A DNA stretch of 64,000 nt from Anthoceros angustus (GCA_010909165.1 VJWM01000007.1:372001-436000); one strand, 5' to 3'. Numbered from the stretch's first letter, positions 49,801-62,705 are shown. Notes: generated by a model from the letters alone, not told the origin. Made by a program: numbers and translations.

Positions 49801-52800
49801 TTCCTTGCATCTGCCTTTATCCAAACTTAAGACATAGTGGACTGTCTTTTTAGGTTCTGTTTAAGCTGGTTGTGATCACAGTGCTTGTCATTGCGGAATC
49901 AGCTGACTCCTGCATAAAAACGGTGAGTATTTCCAGTGCAGGAGCCATAGTCTATCAGTGCTTATTTCTTCCCTTTTCCAGAATTGGTAGCTGCATTCTC
50001 ACAAGTCATCCTTGCTAGATCATGCATGCAGATGCTACGGAACTGTCGGGTCCAACGGGTTCTTCCACGAATTGTCGAGAGCGCAAAACATGATCGGAAT
50101 GCAGTTCTACGAGCTAGGTAGTCTGTTTGTCTCCATTCTGTTTGGAGTTGAAGGCATGGTGACCGTCTTTGCTGAGGACAGACTCTGTTCGTTCTGCAGA
50201 TGTTGCGAATATGCCTTGCTTGTTCTAGAAGAATGGCCAGATGCCCCAGAGATACAACGCTCCGCTGATCTGTATGAAGATCTCGTGAAGTGCTGCACTG
50301 CAGATGCAATGAGTGAGGTGTGCACCTAGTTTCTTTCATGTTTCCATTCATGTTGTTTCTAGGCCAACTTAGAGAGTGATATGGTCTTACTGAAGCAAGA
50401 CATTGACAGAACAAGTTTACATTGGTTTTTATGTATTCACATAATAATATAATTTTCGTGTGGATTCTTTCTAGGTTCGAGCCACAGCAAGACAGGTGTA
50501 CCGATTGTTTACAAGAAGTTGGCCAGAACGATCCCGTCGCCTTTTTCAACTGTTTGACCCAACTGTTCAACGAGTAAGGATACCTTACTAAGCACATGAA
50601 CCTTTTGATGCCTCTCATTGATACAACATATATGACTGGTTCTGCTGAGGCAGAAGGGTAGGGTATCATGATGTCCTCATAATGTCCTTTCCCAGCTCGT
50701 TGCCCTCTTTCTAATGCCATTACACATCTCCCTTACTTAGACTGGGGTCATTTCTATTGGACAGGTCATCACTGAAGAAGAGGGAAATTTGCAGAAGCGA
50801 TATGCCTCACCTGCACGTCGGGATAGAGCGTTGCTTCCAGTACGGCAATCTGTTCTGTCCGGGATACCTTCAGGTGGTTCTTCTGATCAAGGTGTGGCCG
50901 CGTCAGCTCAGATCAGTGGATCAGGTTCCAGAAGTTTAGAGAGTGTTCTACATGCCAGCCAACAGCAAGTAAATGCTATTGAGACTTTGCTCAGAGGTGT
51001 GGATATTTCAGAGAAAGGTTTCTCCTCTGCGCCAAGGCGTGTCGACGAGAGAGAACTAGGTGAATGCGCTAACATTGGGATTTTCTGTTTGCTGCAATGG
51101 AATTTGTTCATGCAGCTCTATCTTTCAGTGTCAGAGGCTGATCTGTGTGCTGACTTATTGTGTGATTGTAGTGGGTGGGAGTTATCGGAAAATCCATGCT
51201 GCAGCCAGTGCCATGCGTGTTGGTGTTGATCCACCTTCTGCTCGAGACCCACCCCATCCAGCATCCGCACCAGCTCTACTCCAGGGCACTCTGCGAGCAT
51301 CATCTTTTACAACTGGACCTGTTGCAGTTGCTTCAAGTAGTAACCTGGGTCATTTGCAGATTAGTAGCTCCATTGACTCCAGCAAGGGTGCAGGTTCTGT
51401 TACCAGCTTTAGTCGGGAAGGAGTGAGTGCAGCCAAACGTGTTCCAATGACCAGTGATCGATCAAGTCAAGGGGGGTTCAATCCTGAGGGATTGGAAGGG
51501 AGGGGCCCTAAACGCCTCCCCAAAGCAGAAACGCAATTTGAGAAGACAGGAGCTGATCATGCATTTAGCTCCTTGCCAGGTTTTCAACGGCCTCTCTTGA
51601 GGTCAACTGTCTCAGGAAGGTCACTGGGCAGCAGTAGGAACAGTGTAGACGATAACCAGCTGGTTGGTGGCATCAATACGTTTGGGGAGATGTTTAATTA
51701 TATGGATGGGCTAATGTCTTTGACTGATGCCTTGACTGAAGGACTGAGCGCCGGCGCAGATTGGTCAGCTCGAGTTGCTGCGTTCTCATATCTGAAAAAG
51801 CTTCTCCAGCAAGGAGCCAAAGGTGTCCAGGAGGTTGTCCAATGTTTTGATAGGGTTATGAGCTTATTCTCAGAACACCTAGATGATCCCCATCACAAGG
51901 TTGCCCAAGCAGCCCTTTCAACCCTTGTGGAGCTTGTGCCTGTTTGCAGAAAGCCATTCGAAGCTTACCTGGAGAGAATCATTCCTCATGTTTTTGCAAG
52001 ACTGGTTGACTCGAAGGAGGTCATTCGACAGCTTGGCACTTCAGCTCTAGAAATTGTTGGCAACACCTACAGTATTGACTCCCTTCTGCCTGCTCTGCTG
52101 CGTTCTCTCGATGAGCAACGCTCTCCTAAGGCAAAGATAGCTGTGATTGAATTTGCTATAGCATCGTTTGCTAAATTGGCACTCAATGGTGAGGCCGCAG
52201 GAGGTAGCGGGCTCTTGAAGCTTTGGCTGGCAAAGCTGGCTCCTCTAGCAAATGAAAAGAATCCCAAATTGAAGGAAACTGCTGTGACAGGAATTATATC
52301 TGTGTACTCCCATTTTGACTCCACCACAGTACTGAACTTTATTCTTGGTCTGTCTATCGAAGAGCAGAGTGTACTAAGGCGATCACTGAAGCAGTACACT
52401 CCAAGGATTGAAGTTGATCTTATGACATATCTACAGAACAGGAGTCAGCGGATCAGACCGAAGTCTAATAGTGACCAGCCTGATCTATCATTACCAACTT
52501 CAGATGAAGGTTTTGGACGGGGATATGGAGGGCAAATGAAGATGCAAGTGCCCTCATCTGGTTCGTCCAGTGTCAACAATGTCAGGAAATGGAGCTCGGT
52601 GCAGTCCGATCCTGCATATGCTGGGAATCTCACAAGCCACTCGCCTGCATTTGATGCAAGCAATATTCACCATGGGTATCGTGAAGTTGCAGGTGAATTG
52701 GATGAACAGTTTGTCCTGAGAAAGGAGAAAAATGACATGAATGGAATCAGTGGCACTTCTGGGCGGCCGAGACACTGGTCTGACCAGGGGCAAAACATCC

Positions 52801-54745
52801 AAGAGGCCAGTTTTGACGTTAGGCGAATTAATCATGACAAGTCTGGTCTTTCATCTTTGGGTGCCCATGAGTCTGGACGGGCACTGCCAGACCTCGATGG
52901 ACAGATGTCCTATCTGGATGCACGGGACTCAAAAGTAAGAGACAAGCCTAACCAAGTGTTGGACTCTGAAAATGATTCAAGTGTGCTCAAACTGCTACGA
53001 CAGGTAGGGCAACTGTCTGTAATACGCTTTCTTTTTCACCTTTGAATCAGGCTTTTGCTTCTGCAGCTGGTCAGAGTCCGATGTTTTCCTTGATGTCCAT
53101 TTCCTTGCAGATGTCAAACTGGGGTGATCACAAGCCAACAGCTGAAAAGTGTGAGGCTTTACAAGAAGTGTTGCAGCTGTTGCATGTGAATGATACAACT
53201 GTTTGGTCTCAGGTTCGTGGTGCTTTGCTGATTATTCCTGTCCTTTCAATGTGAACTATGATCCTGTATCAGATCCTTCTGGGAAAGGTTTCTGAGAAGG
53301 ACTCTGGCTTTCTTCTCCCTGTGATCAGTATTTCAACCAGATCTTCACGGCAGTTCTGGAAGCGCTTGATGATCCAGATCCTTCCATCAGGGAACTTGAT
53401 CTTTCAGTGATTCTTGAGATGTTGTCTCATCAGGTGACTTGACAAAGTTATTCAACAGGCTTTGATAACTGTTAGTTGTTAGCCCTCTATCACGGCTTAG
53501 CATCTGACTTTCGTGTCCCATCCAGAGGGAGAGGCTGGAAGAATGTACTGAAACCTTGTTGGAGAAATTGTTGCACGCGACAAGGGATTCAGTCCCAAGG
53601 GTAAGCTCTTTTGTCAAGTCTCTTTTTTAGGATATTTCTAAACTCTCCATGCAGTTCCTCAGGCTACACTGGAGCAAGGAAATCCCGTTCCCACTTTGTA
53701 TACACTAGACCCACACCGTTATCATGGAACTTACAGATCTTCCTGCATGTACACTCCGAGTTTCACTTTGCTTTTAGCTTGAAAGTCGTCCAGTCTTTGT
53801 TTAGGGTCCCTGCATTTTCACCACGGTACTATTCTGCTCTAAGGTTTGGAATTTTCCCAGCAGAGAGCAAGCTCATTGTCAACCGGCTGTAACTCGCTTG
53901 ATATGGATACAGGTTTGCAGTGCAGCGGAACGTTGTCTGCATGCTGTGTTAACTCAGTATGATCCTTACCGTTGCCTTGCTGTAAGTCTTCTTACTCCGG
54001 CTTTCTCATGATCTCCATGTTTTCGGATGGGATCGCTTGTGGTTGTAAAAGACGCTTGTGCTCATTGGGCATTAATGGCTTCCAGGTTGTGGTACCTCTT
54101 CTTGTGAGTGAGGAAGAGAAGACCTTGGTAACTTGCATCGGCTGTTTAACAAAGGTCTCTGATCATGACCCATCACGGCTTTGGGATTTGGTTTTGGGCT
54201 CTTGTGCTCATGTGTACAATGTCTCTTAGGGTGCTATTGGTGAACTCTTAACAGGAGATTAGCCTTGGCCTGTGTCTGACACGTTATATTGCAGCTTGTG
54301 AGCCGGCTTCCGTCAGAGGAGCTTATGGCTCAACTACCTTCGTTTTTACCGGCATTGTTTGATGCTTTTGGAAATCAGAATGCAGACGTCCGCAAGGTAA
54401 ATCACGGTTATCCAGCTCCCATTTTGTTTTGGAGTAGGATTTACCTGGAGAAAACTATGATGGACTGACTCCGTTTCCGTGCAGACTGTCGTGTTTTGTC
54501 TTGTGGACATCTACATTGTTCTCGGAAAAGCGTTTGTTCCTTACCTTGGAAGCCTTAGTAGCACCCAGTTGCGACTTGTCACCATTTATGCGAATCGGAT
54601 ATCTCAGGTAGGTAGTGTACTTGGTGATATTTCTACATAGGACACTAGGCTGATGTTGGTCAATGGGGACGCGGTTTACATTTCACACTTGGTTTTCGGA
54701 TTGGATCAGGCAAGAACGGGCAATTCCATAGATGCTCCTTTGTAG
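46870..54745 (+). CDS. CLASP: CLASP (CLIP-associated microtubule protein)
   Basis: CLASP binds and stabilises cortical and spindle microtubules through TOG (HEAT-like) domains. The ATG at 46870 gives MEEAIEQLGAKDTKERMAGV, the family start; exon 1 ends at 47202 after ARRLLLALME. The next exon starts at 47884 (SPSIVVDRAGSYAWSHKNWR). EMYRQGGSQFREELQQHHL follows near 48400, then YSEKELAKEIEKVAGILTPE (49175), CEYALLVLEEWPDAPEIQRS and YEDLVKCC (50205-50290), and RQVYRLFTRSWPERSRRLF (50490). A large exon (about 51165-53003) holds the central TOG, including HLDDPHHKVAQAALSTLVEL and LLPALLRSLDEQRSPKAKIA. Short exons carry the C-terminal TOG: SVLTQYDPYRCLA-like (53950), VVVPLLVSEEEKTLVTCIGC (54085), DVRKTVVFCLVDIYIVLGKA (54390-54530), LRLVTIYANRISQ, and the tail ARTGNSIDAPL with stop 54743-54745. 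It is one of the best-supported genes; small exon joins are approximate. Confidence 0.95.
47293..47334 (+). repeat. GGATG/GGGAT microsatellite in CLASP intron 1
   Basis: A run of GATGG(G) words with slight irregularity (GGGATTGGATGGCATGGGAT, then ATGGG units) lies in the first, long intron of CLASP (47203-47883). It is non-coding. Confidence 0.8.
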
Positions 54746-55569
54746 TGACTCCAACATACTACGAAACATCCGAGCAGCGATTCTTTCCAGTTTTGGACAG
54801 TAGGAGATAGCTTTGTTGCGAGAGCCTGCCGTGAGCCGTGTCTTCTGCTACGACGAGTTCCTTGGACTGTTTCTCCGTTGACAATTCTCATCACCTGTTA
54901 TATTCCAGGGTGTGGTAGCTAATCATATTTTGTGTGGAATAAGTCGGTCTTGTCTAACATCCTTTGTCGACTGCTTATTTATTTCATTCCTCTTGCTTAC
55001 TTAGCGTAATGATTTGTCTAATGCTGCATCACTTCTTTCGTGGGTTTGGTACCTGTGACCTGTCGCGCATATCTTTCACCAATCAAACGCAATTATAATG
55101 GGTATATAGTGAATAGGTTCTTTTTTATTGTAACGAATTTTTCAGTGCCTGTTCTCGATATCCCCGAGTCCCCGAGAACAGAAATACTGCTGGGTCAGGG
55201 CTTGCGGCCCAGGCCATCAAAGCCAGCAAGGCTGCCACCACGGTCACCAGGCAACTGTTTCTGAAGGGCATTCAGGCTAGCAGCAAGATTGACATAGGTG
55301 GACATAACCTCATTCTTGATAGCATGTCAGGTTACACTGCTCACAAAGGAAAATTCATGAATCATCAGCCCATGGTTAGAACAGTGCAGGACAAGCAGTA
55401 TAGCACGGATTCATCAAAGTCAGTCCATGGGCTGCAGGTTTAGGGCATTTCGAACAAGACTGTAGCTTTGCACAAGCACATAGCCAGAAAACAACTCCTG
55501 GGCAGGGCCCCCGCACAGCCATTCTATGTGCGTTTGGCTTAGCAACCAATAGATACTCTGGATACCAGC
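54746..55569. other. CLASP 3' flank with unexplained open segment
   Basis: Sequence to about 55140 should be CLASP 3' untranslated region. From an acceptor-like TTTTTCAG (55137-55145) a frame stays open to about 55443; it includes GLAAQAIKASKAATTVTRQL and IQASSKIDIGGHNLILDSM. I do not recognise it, and it has no clear start. It may be part of the transposon debris to its right or an alternative CLASP end. Confidence 0.3.
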
Positions 55570-55960
55570 ACTGGACGAGTCATCTTAGGTTGTGATGGTC
55601 AAAGACACTGGTGTGGTAGAGCTTGTCAGAGCTGGCGGTAGAAGATGGCAGGATCATTTGAAAATTTTGGCTCCTTGCCACTTTCCAGACTTGGATCCAG
55701 AGCCGCAACCCAGCACATGAATGCCATTAAAGGACTTGGCCTGTTAGGTTTGTAAACGCACGGACGAGGAGGAAGCAATGGTTCTGTGTGATCGATGCAA
55801 TCGAGGCTTTCATCTTTTCTGTTTGCAACCAGCTTTGGATGAAGTGCTGCAAAAGGACTGGTTCTATTCAGCATGTCAACAATTGCCAACATCCCAATGG
55901 ACAAAACATGGGAGCGACAGCTGGTCAGTGCGTGGCCGTGTGCTATTAATTAATAAGTAG
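55570..55960 (+). mobile_element. Ty3/gypsy-like retrotransposon pol relic with a PHD finger
   Basis: One plus-strand frame, interrupted by two stops, reads KDTGVVELVRAGGRRWQDHL and KILAPCHFPDLDPEPQPST, then MPLKDLAC, then a PHD-like finger, CKRTDEEEAMVLCDRCNRG, FHLFCLQPALDEV and DWFYSAC. The first part looks like the small beta-barrel at the C-terminus of a gypsy-type integrase. The PHD finger follows directly, as in some plant retroelement polyproteins. In the finger, the expected cysteine of the WxC-x-x-C pair is a tyrosine (WFYSAC). With two stops and no start it is a dead copy. It follows CLASP by about 0.9 kb. Confidence 0.55.
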
Positions 55961-57524
55961 TAATTAATCAAGCAAAAAATAGTAATTTGATCTTTTCTCA
56001 AGAACTTCTAACAGATCATTCAATTGAAAATAGCCATAGCGACGGGAGATGCGCGACATCCTTTCTCGAATCTGAGGAAGGAGTGATGAAGGCTCAGCAG
56101 CACCTCAAGGTCTGCAAATCGAGGACTCATCGGTGGTGCGTGGTTTGTGAGATCGCCTACCACGATGGTCCATGTTTTGTAAGCTTACATGATGGCCATG
56201 CTTGGTAATAGAAGGTAAGCAATTCCGATTTTTTTTTGTGCGTTGCATGTTAGTAGTTCTCCCTGCCGGTAGCAAGAGACATGTGCTTTCACAGGTGGAT
56301 CAATAGAGATAGCACCATGTGGCCATGGATGATTGGATGTGAATCCAAATGAACATGTGCTCATGGCAACCCGTAAGGCCTATAGGCTGTGAGGAAAAGA
56401 AGAAAGCAGCCACCCTACCGAACAAGACTTGGGAACTGTCATCCCTTCAAGGTGTAACATCTAGGCCTGAGTTCATTGAAACTCCACAATTAAGCCTCCT
56501 CTCGATAGGTCAGTACGCGGATGAGATGTTGTTGCCCATCCCCAACTATAAACATCATGCCTCGTCTCCGTCGTGTGCGTCGTGTGCGAGGGTGCCAGTT
56601 GCTAGTATCCAAGGGGGTTGCTAGTATCCAAGGGGTTACTCCATATCAAATTCCAGCCCGGGACTTCGATGTATACTTTGGAGTATCTATAAAATCTCCA
56701 AATTCACTATAAAAAAACATCAGAAGCCAGGCACCCATCTTTGCTTGCATGGACGTGGAGGGAACCACGGCTAAGATACAAGTAAGAGGCAACCTAGGAT
56801 TGACCATGTCGAGAGCTAATGTGGTCGACACCTTTCCTTTTTTTTCTAGTGTAGACTCCAGCGCAAATTAATCAAGGAAAAGAAAGGTACATCAATCCTA
56901 ACCTAGTCTTACGCGCTTGTTTCACTTGGGCTCTATTTTTATAGACCAATTGTGCAATCTATGTAGTTCCAAATATTTTGAGAGAAAAGACAAAAGGGGT
57001 GCACTATTTTTTGTGAAAACGAACGCCCTAAAATGCTGGAATTGTTTCTTCAATTGTTGGAATTTCCTGTACTTGTGGTCAAAGGGTTTAAGACCCCCTA
57101 AGGTAGACGTTACAGGATTAAGCAAAGCTTTCCACCCGATGGCCCTTCACGTAGCATGTGCTGTATTCCATGTTGTGACTAACCTTTGTATTTTTTGGGT
57201 ATTCAAAATATCAATATGTATTTCTTTCAAGTGGTTTATAAATTCTTAGCATCATGGAATGGAATTCGCCGCAACACCCTCCCATTCTCCATAGTAAAAT
57301 CTCCGGATCCAAACGGGATCGCAATTCCATTTACCTCCTCATGAAGGTAATGAATTTTGCCACCAGAGTTAATTCCCGGCCATTCAGCTTTACCGGCTCT
57401 CCAGTTGGCACCACATGATACCGTAACATGGAGGGAGAGAGGAGAGGTCGCGTCTGCGCATGCTGAAACGCTCTACAGACCAGTAGCAGTCCTGCACTGA
57501 GGACTGACAGCGGAGATTACCAAG
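55961..57524. other. Gene-free, transposon-rich stretch before the DUF3754 gene
   Basis: No supported gene. AT-rich blocks (55940-55990, 56820-57260) alternate with short GC-richer pieces. GTTGCTAGTATCCAAGGGG occurs twice in close tandem at about 56598-56635. The last 200 bases before 57525 should be promoter and leader of the next gene. The pieces probably derive from the same insertions as the PHD-bearing relic. Confidence 0.35.
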
Positions 57525-60500
57525 ATGTCAAAGGCACCCAAGGAAGTGCTTCGGATCGAGCGCGAGGCTGTCATCTCTACTTTGAAAGCCAAGCTCGTGG
57601 ACACTTTAGCAGATCTCATAGGTGACTCCCGTCAGCAATGCAGGGTCCTCAAATTTGCCTCCTGTTTCCTTGCACGCTTTATTTTCATCCCACTGACTAC
57701 TCAGCGGTTCCTGCTGCCCACAGTGGCCGACTCTGATCGCGATGAATTCTTAAGCTTGTGCAAGCGCGTGGAGGGAACTATCCGGGCCTGGTATCTTGTG
57801 CAGTTTGAGGAGCTCATGGTGATAGACTTCTCCCTTCTACCCGTTTCTGTATTATATGTCCTCAGGTAGGATTGGGTGGACCGTCCACTTACCAGTCCTT
57901 GCTTGTGCAGCAACTGTTCTCGTTGTTTGAACCAGTCTATGGCGCGCATAAGCTTATGCAGCAGGAATTATCAGCATCTAAAGTGGACGTCCTGGAGCAG
58001 CGCTTTTTGGGAATTGTGTTTCGGGTAAGATCGTTCTGACTCCGGATCATGGGAGCACGAATGCAGTCGGATATGTAGGTGGTGTGTCAGATTCTAGGGA
58101 CTTCACTGCTTATTGCAAGTGGCTGTTGTGGCTCATCTCCAGGACTTTGCTTGAGAAAGAAGTAACATCATTTGTAGTTCGGAATTGTGCATCATCACTG
58201 CAGGCTCTTGAGACAAGCCACATCATTTAGATCATGCTGCGTGAATCAACCCCTTCCCTCCATTCTGCTTTGTGATGAATGGAGAAAAACAAACTAGGTT
58301 CATGGGAAAGCTTGGTTCTGGGTTGGCCCTGACTTCTAACCGAATGAAGCTCAGTAAAGGGCTCATTTCCAGTTCATGAAGTACAAGCTTCTCTGAAGCA
58401 ATAAGGATGACTATTTCATTTAACGAAGCATTGATGTTTCGGAGCTGAGCTTGATATGCAAAACTTACATTTCCTGCTATAGGAAGACAGTATGGCATGT
58501 CACTTCTGTGGTGTCGCCAAGTTCCATGCACAGTGAAGCTATCATAACTGAATCTCTATAGCTTCCACTGCCAATCCAAGCTTGGGTTCCCTTCAACCTC
58601 AGTAGCAGTTGCTCTGTGTGGGTTTGGATGTTACAGTTGATGGAAAAAAGCAACTTCAAGACTATTACCAAGGATGAAATTGAAGTAGCTTCATCTGGCC
58701 AATATCTCCTCAATCTGCCAATCGCTGTGGATTCCTCCAAGGTTCGTGACACTCTCTTACAGCTCGTCTCTGTCTGAAGCTTACCAAATCCGTCCTGCTC
58801 ACTGTTTGGTCTTGCAGCTGGACAAGAAGCTTCTATCGAAGTACTTCTCGGAACATCCCAAAGAAGGACTCCCTGACTTCAGCACACAGGTTGGCACTCT
58901 TTGATTTAAGTCTGGAATGCTACATGAATCTAGCAAGCAGTCGACACTCTCTAGAAGTCCTGAATGTTAGCTTGGAGAGTGACTTTCCCATGGGCTTTAT
59001 TGCCATCATTGAACTAAGAATCTCTACGATGGGTTCAGTATATTCTTTTTAGGCGTGGTGTGGGCATTGACCAAACGACAGACTACTTTGTTTTGTCCAA
59101 GTTGGATGTGATCCTCTCACGCTGCTGGAATTGGGTGCTCCATAAGCTCAGGTGCTTCTTTTCCTTCATGCATGCCATTCCCAGAATTTGCATGGTTGCT
59201 AGAAAGAGACGATAAAGGCAGTTGCGAAACTCTGGAACTATTCACTGCCAGGGTCAGAAAGAAAGCTGAAACTAGCAAGAAGAATGAAGAAGCAGAAGAC
59301 TTACCACCAGCAAATGCTGACCTTTATGTGGAGCGCAGAAGGATAGAAAACATGGAAATCAGGTTAGATTATTGCCCGTTGCAAGCCTCAAAGTCTCATG
59401 GAGTAAGAGAGCTAGTCATGTACTACCAACTATTTAGCATTTTCTCTTTGAATTTTCTGTGGTTTCTTGTGGCTCAACACCTCATTGTGCCCTGTGACGT
59501 CATTGTTGCCACAGCTTCGGAAATCTCTTCAAAAAAAACACAGTCCAAGAACCTACATTTGAGAGGGTGATCGTCTTGTACAGGTGCAACTGTTCACGTA
59601 ACTCAGCTTTCTGTCATATTTATTTAATGCACCTCTGCTTAGCTGTATGCCTCCGTTTGTTTTCTTTGATGTTGACCTGGAAGTCTCATTCACAGCATGC
59701 AAGGCAGTGTTTGACAGTTTATTTGCTTCAGTGTGGCTTCCATTGACACTGTAGCCATGCGCTTGCATCAAGTTTGCTTGGTGCTAAGCAAGGTCTAGCT
59801 GGACAGAGGGATGTGCTTCATCAGTGTTCTGTTTGGTTGTGGTTTGGTGTAATTTACATTATGGGATTCCTGGGTGCAATATCAGAGCAGACCTGTACTG
59901 ACGAGATTGTGTCTGCTGCAGAGACTTAAGCATCCACGCTGATGTTGTGTATTTGTGTGGCAACCAGAAAGGCCACTCCTCGTGGCTTTACAGCAGATCT
60001 CGGGGATCGCGCAATCCATATCAAGCATTTTAGGAACATACCGATGGCAGATATGGAGTTGGTGCTAGTGAGTGATTTCCACTGAGTGGTTCTTGCTACA
60101 GCACACTAGTGTACGGGGCCAGTGACTTTTCTTTACTGACTGGGGGTTTCTGTTCGGCCATTCTGCTGCTCTCATCGTTTTTGCTAAGCGTTCTTTCCCT
60201 GTCAGCCGGAGAAGAAGAATCCAAGTCTTACACCAATGGACTGGTTAAAATTTTTCATATCTGCAGTTTTGGGTCTGGTGAGCCTTATTTGCTTGTTCAA
60301 GGGCATGCCGGAGGAACTTCCTTTCAGTTCTGAAGTATGGTTGCGAAACCTGATTTAGTGTTCTGGCAGGTGGCATTTGTTGGTTCGATGGAAACGCACT
60401 CCGTAGACATCTGGGTGGCTCTTGCTATTCTGGGTGGTTTTGTCGGTTACTGTGGAAAGATTTATGTCACGTAGGATCTCAAGGCCTCTCTTACTTTGCA

Positions 60501-61428
60501 GCCGCAATTTTAATTCTTTTCCAAGCTTGATTCGCCTGGCTGTCGTGAGAATTGTTTGCTTTCTGTGTTCTGACTCTAGTGCACACGATCAAGCTTTGTT
60601 CTGTCCTCCCATGACCATTTCATAGTTAGTACATCCTTGATGATACGGCTGAGACCGTAAAGCTTGTCCAGACATGGGTAGTCTTTGAGCTATTTTGTAA
60701 TCTGTGGCTGCCCTGCAGTTTCCAGAGCAATCTTCGGGAATATCAGAATCTTATCACCAAATCAATGTATGATAAGCAGCTGGACAGTGGGAAGGGGACT
60801 CTTCTTCATTTATGTGATGATGTTATCCAGCAAGAGGTTAGGAGTTACACCTTTTTGCTTTCACATTTTGTGTAGTGCCGCATATGATGGTGAACTGAGG
60901 CAGGGCGTCGAAATTAATTGTGAGGATTTCATGCTGCTGTTGCAGGTGAAGGAGGTTATCATAGCATACTTCGTCATGATGACACAAGGGAAGGCGACTA
61001 AAAATGTATCAGACCATACATCCCTACATGGATTGAATAGTGCATGGAACATTCTGGTGGCGTTGGCGCTCCTACTGAACATTAGAGTTGGTGGGAAAAA
61101 TACTGACTTATGCATTGTGCCAGGATCTTGACGCACGGTGTGAGCTGCTCATGTTGGAAGAGTTTGCTGAGAAATGTGACTTCGAGGTGGATGATGCAGT
61201 CCAGAAGATGGAAAAATTGGGGATCCTTACGAAGGTAGGAGCCAATCACCTTCTAATACTCACGAACATACGTTATGGGTGTCTGAAAGTAGCTGGGCTG
61301 TTTTATTTACTAAAACACCGGATCTTGCACAGGATGCCTCGGAGAGATACTCTCATGTGTCTTTGAAACGCGCTAACCAGATACTGGGGGCGGCCAAGGA
61401 ATCATTATGGGAAAAGGACCTCGTATAG
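57525..61428 (+). CDS. DUF3754 (TMEM143-like) membrane protein
   Basis: A plant DUF3754 family protein; function unknown, although databases often mislabel it an aminopeptidase. The ATG at 57525 gives [20 protein letters not shown]. After intron 1 come [20 protein letters not shown] and [32 protein letters not shown] (57910), [20 protein letters not shown] and [12 protein letters not shown] (58635-58735), [14 protein letters not shown], then [20 protein letters not shown] (59039-59100). The DUF core continues with [30 protein letters not shown] (59540-59582), [17 protein letters not shown], and [20 protein letters not shown] (60205-60265), the start of the membrane segments. [20 protein letters not shown] and [13 protein letters not shown] come at 60738-60835, then [39 protein letters not shown] (61125-61185) and the end [14 protein letters not shown], stop at 61426-61428. 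The join near 59155-59205 does not resolve cleanly in frame by eye; a non-standard site or small indel is possible. Confidence 0.9.
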
Positions 61429-61917
61429 TGAACAGGTGGTTCCTTTATGGTTGATTTTGGCGTCAATTCGAGGAGTTCGAGTCAAGAGTTTCGGAACTGG
61501 CATAGGGCCAAAAGTAACGTGACATTCGTTTCGGTATTGAGACGTACTGTCTGTCGTCTGAAGTTTTTTCATAAATGTCTGTTATATTGCTCAGGATAAT
61601 GCAAGCACAATCTCACTTAACTAAGTTTGATGTTTAAGGCGCTCTAGCTTAGCTCGCCGTATGCTGCATTTTTTGTTATACACGTTTCTTTTATCGTGCA
61701 GTGGGCTTAGGCTACCTACATTGTCCCATTTATTTAATTTTTTTATTACATTTACGTATAGGATGACCTAGCGGCTTTGGAAACCAGAGCCCCTATGTGC
61801 ACCATACAAGCACCGGTGACCGTATTGGGGGACCCCCGTGTTGTGTGCTTCATTATATCATGTTAAGTGTCTAGGGTCGGTGATTGCATCCGAGTTAAAA
61901 TTATGCAACACACAAAT
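61429..61917. other. 3' flank of the DUF3754 gene, gene-free
   Basis: Presumed 3' untranslated and intergenic sequence. AT content rises towards 61730. There is no coding signal. Confidence 0.4.
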
Positions 61918-62087
61918 CTTCCAAACCAAGGTCTGAATTTGTGTGCGCAGACCGTGCACCAACATCGGCGCCTCCAAAAGAATGGAAGACTTGTAATGTT
62001 TGCTTCCAAACCAAGGTCTGAATTTGTGTGTGCAGACCGTGCACCAACATCGGTGCCTCCAAAAGAATGGAAGACTTGTAATGTTTG
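61918..62087. repeat. 85-bp tandem duplication
   Basis: Two copies of an 85-bp unit start at 61918 and 62003, beginning CTTCCAAACCAAGGTCTGAA. They differ at only two or so positions (GCGCAGACC against GTGCAGACC; CGGCGCCTCC against CGGTGCCTCC). The near identity implies a recent duplication. All frames through it simply mirror the repeat. Confidence 0.9.
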
Positions 62088-62705
62088 CTTTGCTCGCAAA
62101 ATTGGGATTCAGGCTTCCACCAACCATGGCACGTCTCCAAATGAGTAATGTTGAGGATGACCACCTTATATATACTTTGGCTGACTTGCATCTAGAGATG
62201 GAGATGTTCACTCTTACAAAATTGGAAATTCTATTGAACCTTAAATTGATGTTGATCTAGAGCTTGAAATTCTTCGATTTTTCCAATCCAGATTTTTCCA
62301 ATTGGATTGTCCATCACTGCAACTTCCTGACGTGCATGACTCGATAGCTAGTTCACGATTCCGCGTTTGTTGCTCATGATGTGGGATGCAATAGAATTGT
62401 GAAGCAGTTATCATTGGCAGCTTGGGAAATTTTGTTCATCAGCTCCATATTGGAAAACAACTTCTGTGGAGCTTAATTGCTCATTGCGGGATGACAAGCA
62501 TATGAAGACCCTACCTACACTGGGAAAACGATAACAAGCCCAAACAAGACAGAGACAACGAGTAAGGTATTCTAGTCATGGGCACTCCAACCTACAATTC
62601 AATTTGGAAAATGGCATTGTCCACGTTTCATATGCAGCATAATAATGAAGCTCACAATCGTCCCACATGTCATGAGCATAATTTCCCTCCACCAGCAAAA
62701 GCAGA
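62088..62705. other. Gene-free AT-rich stretch
   Basis: No coding or RNA feature was recognised between the two repeat blocks. Confidence 0.4.

Noticed and set aside
55740-55960. ATXR5/6-like or other chromatin PHD gene
   Set aside because: The frame has two stops, a lost zinc ligand and no SET or other domain, and the text before it resembles an integrase tail. A transposon relic fits better.
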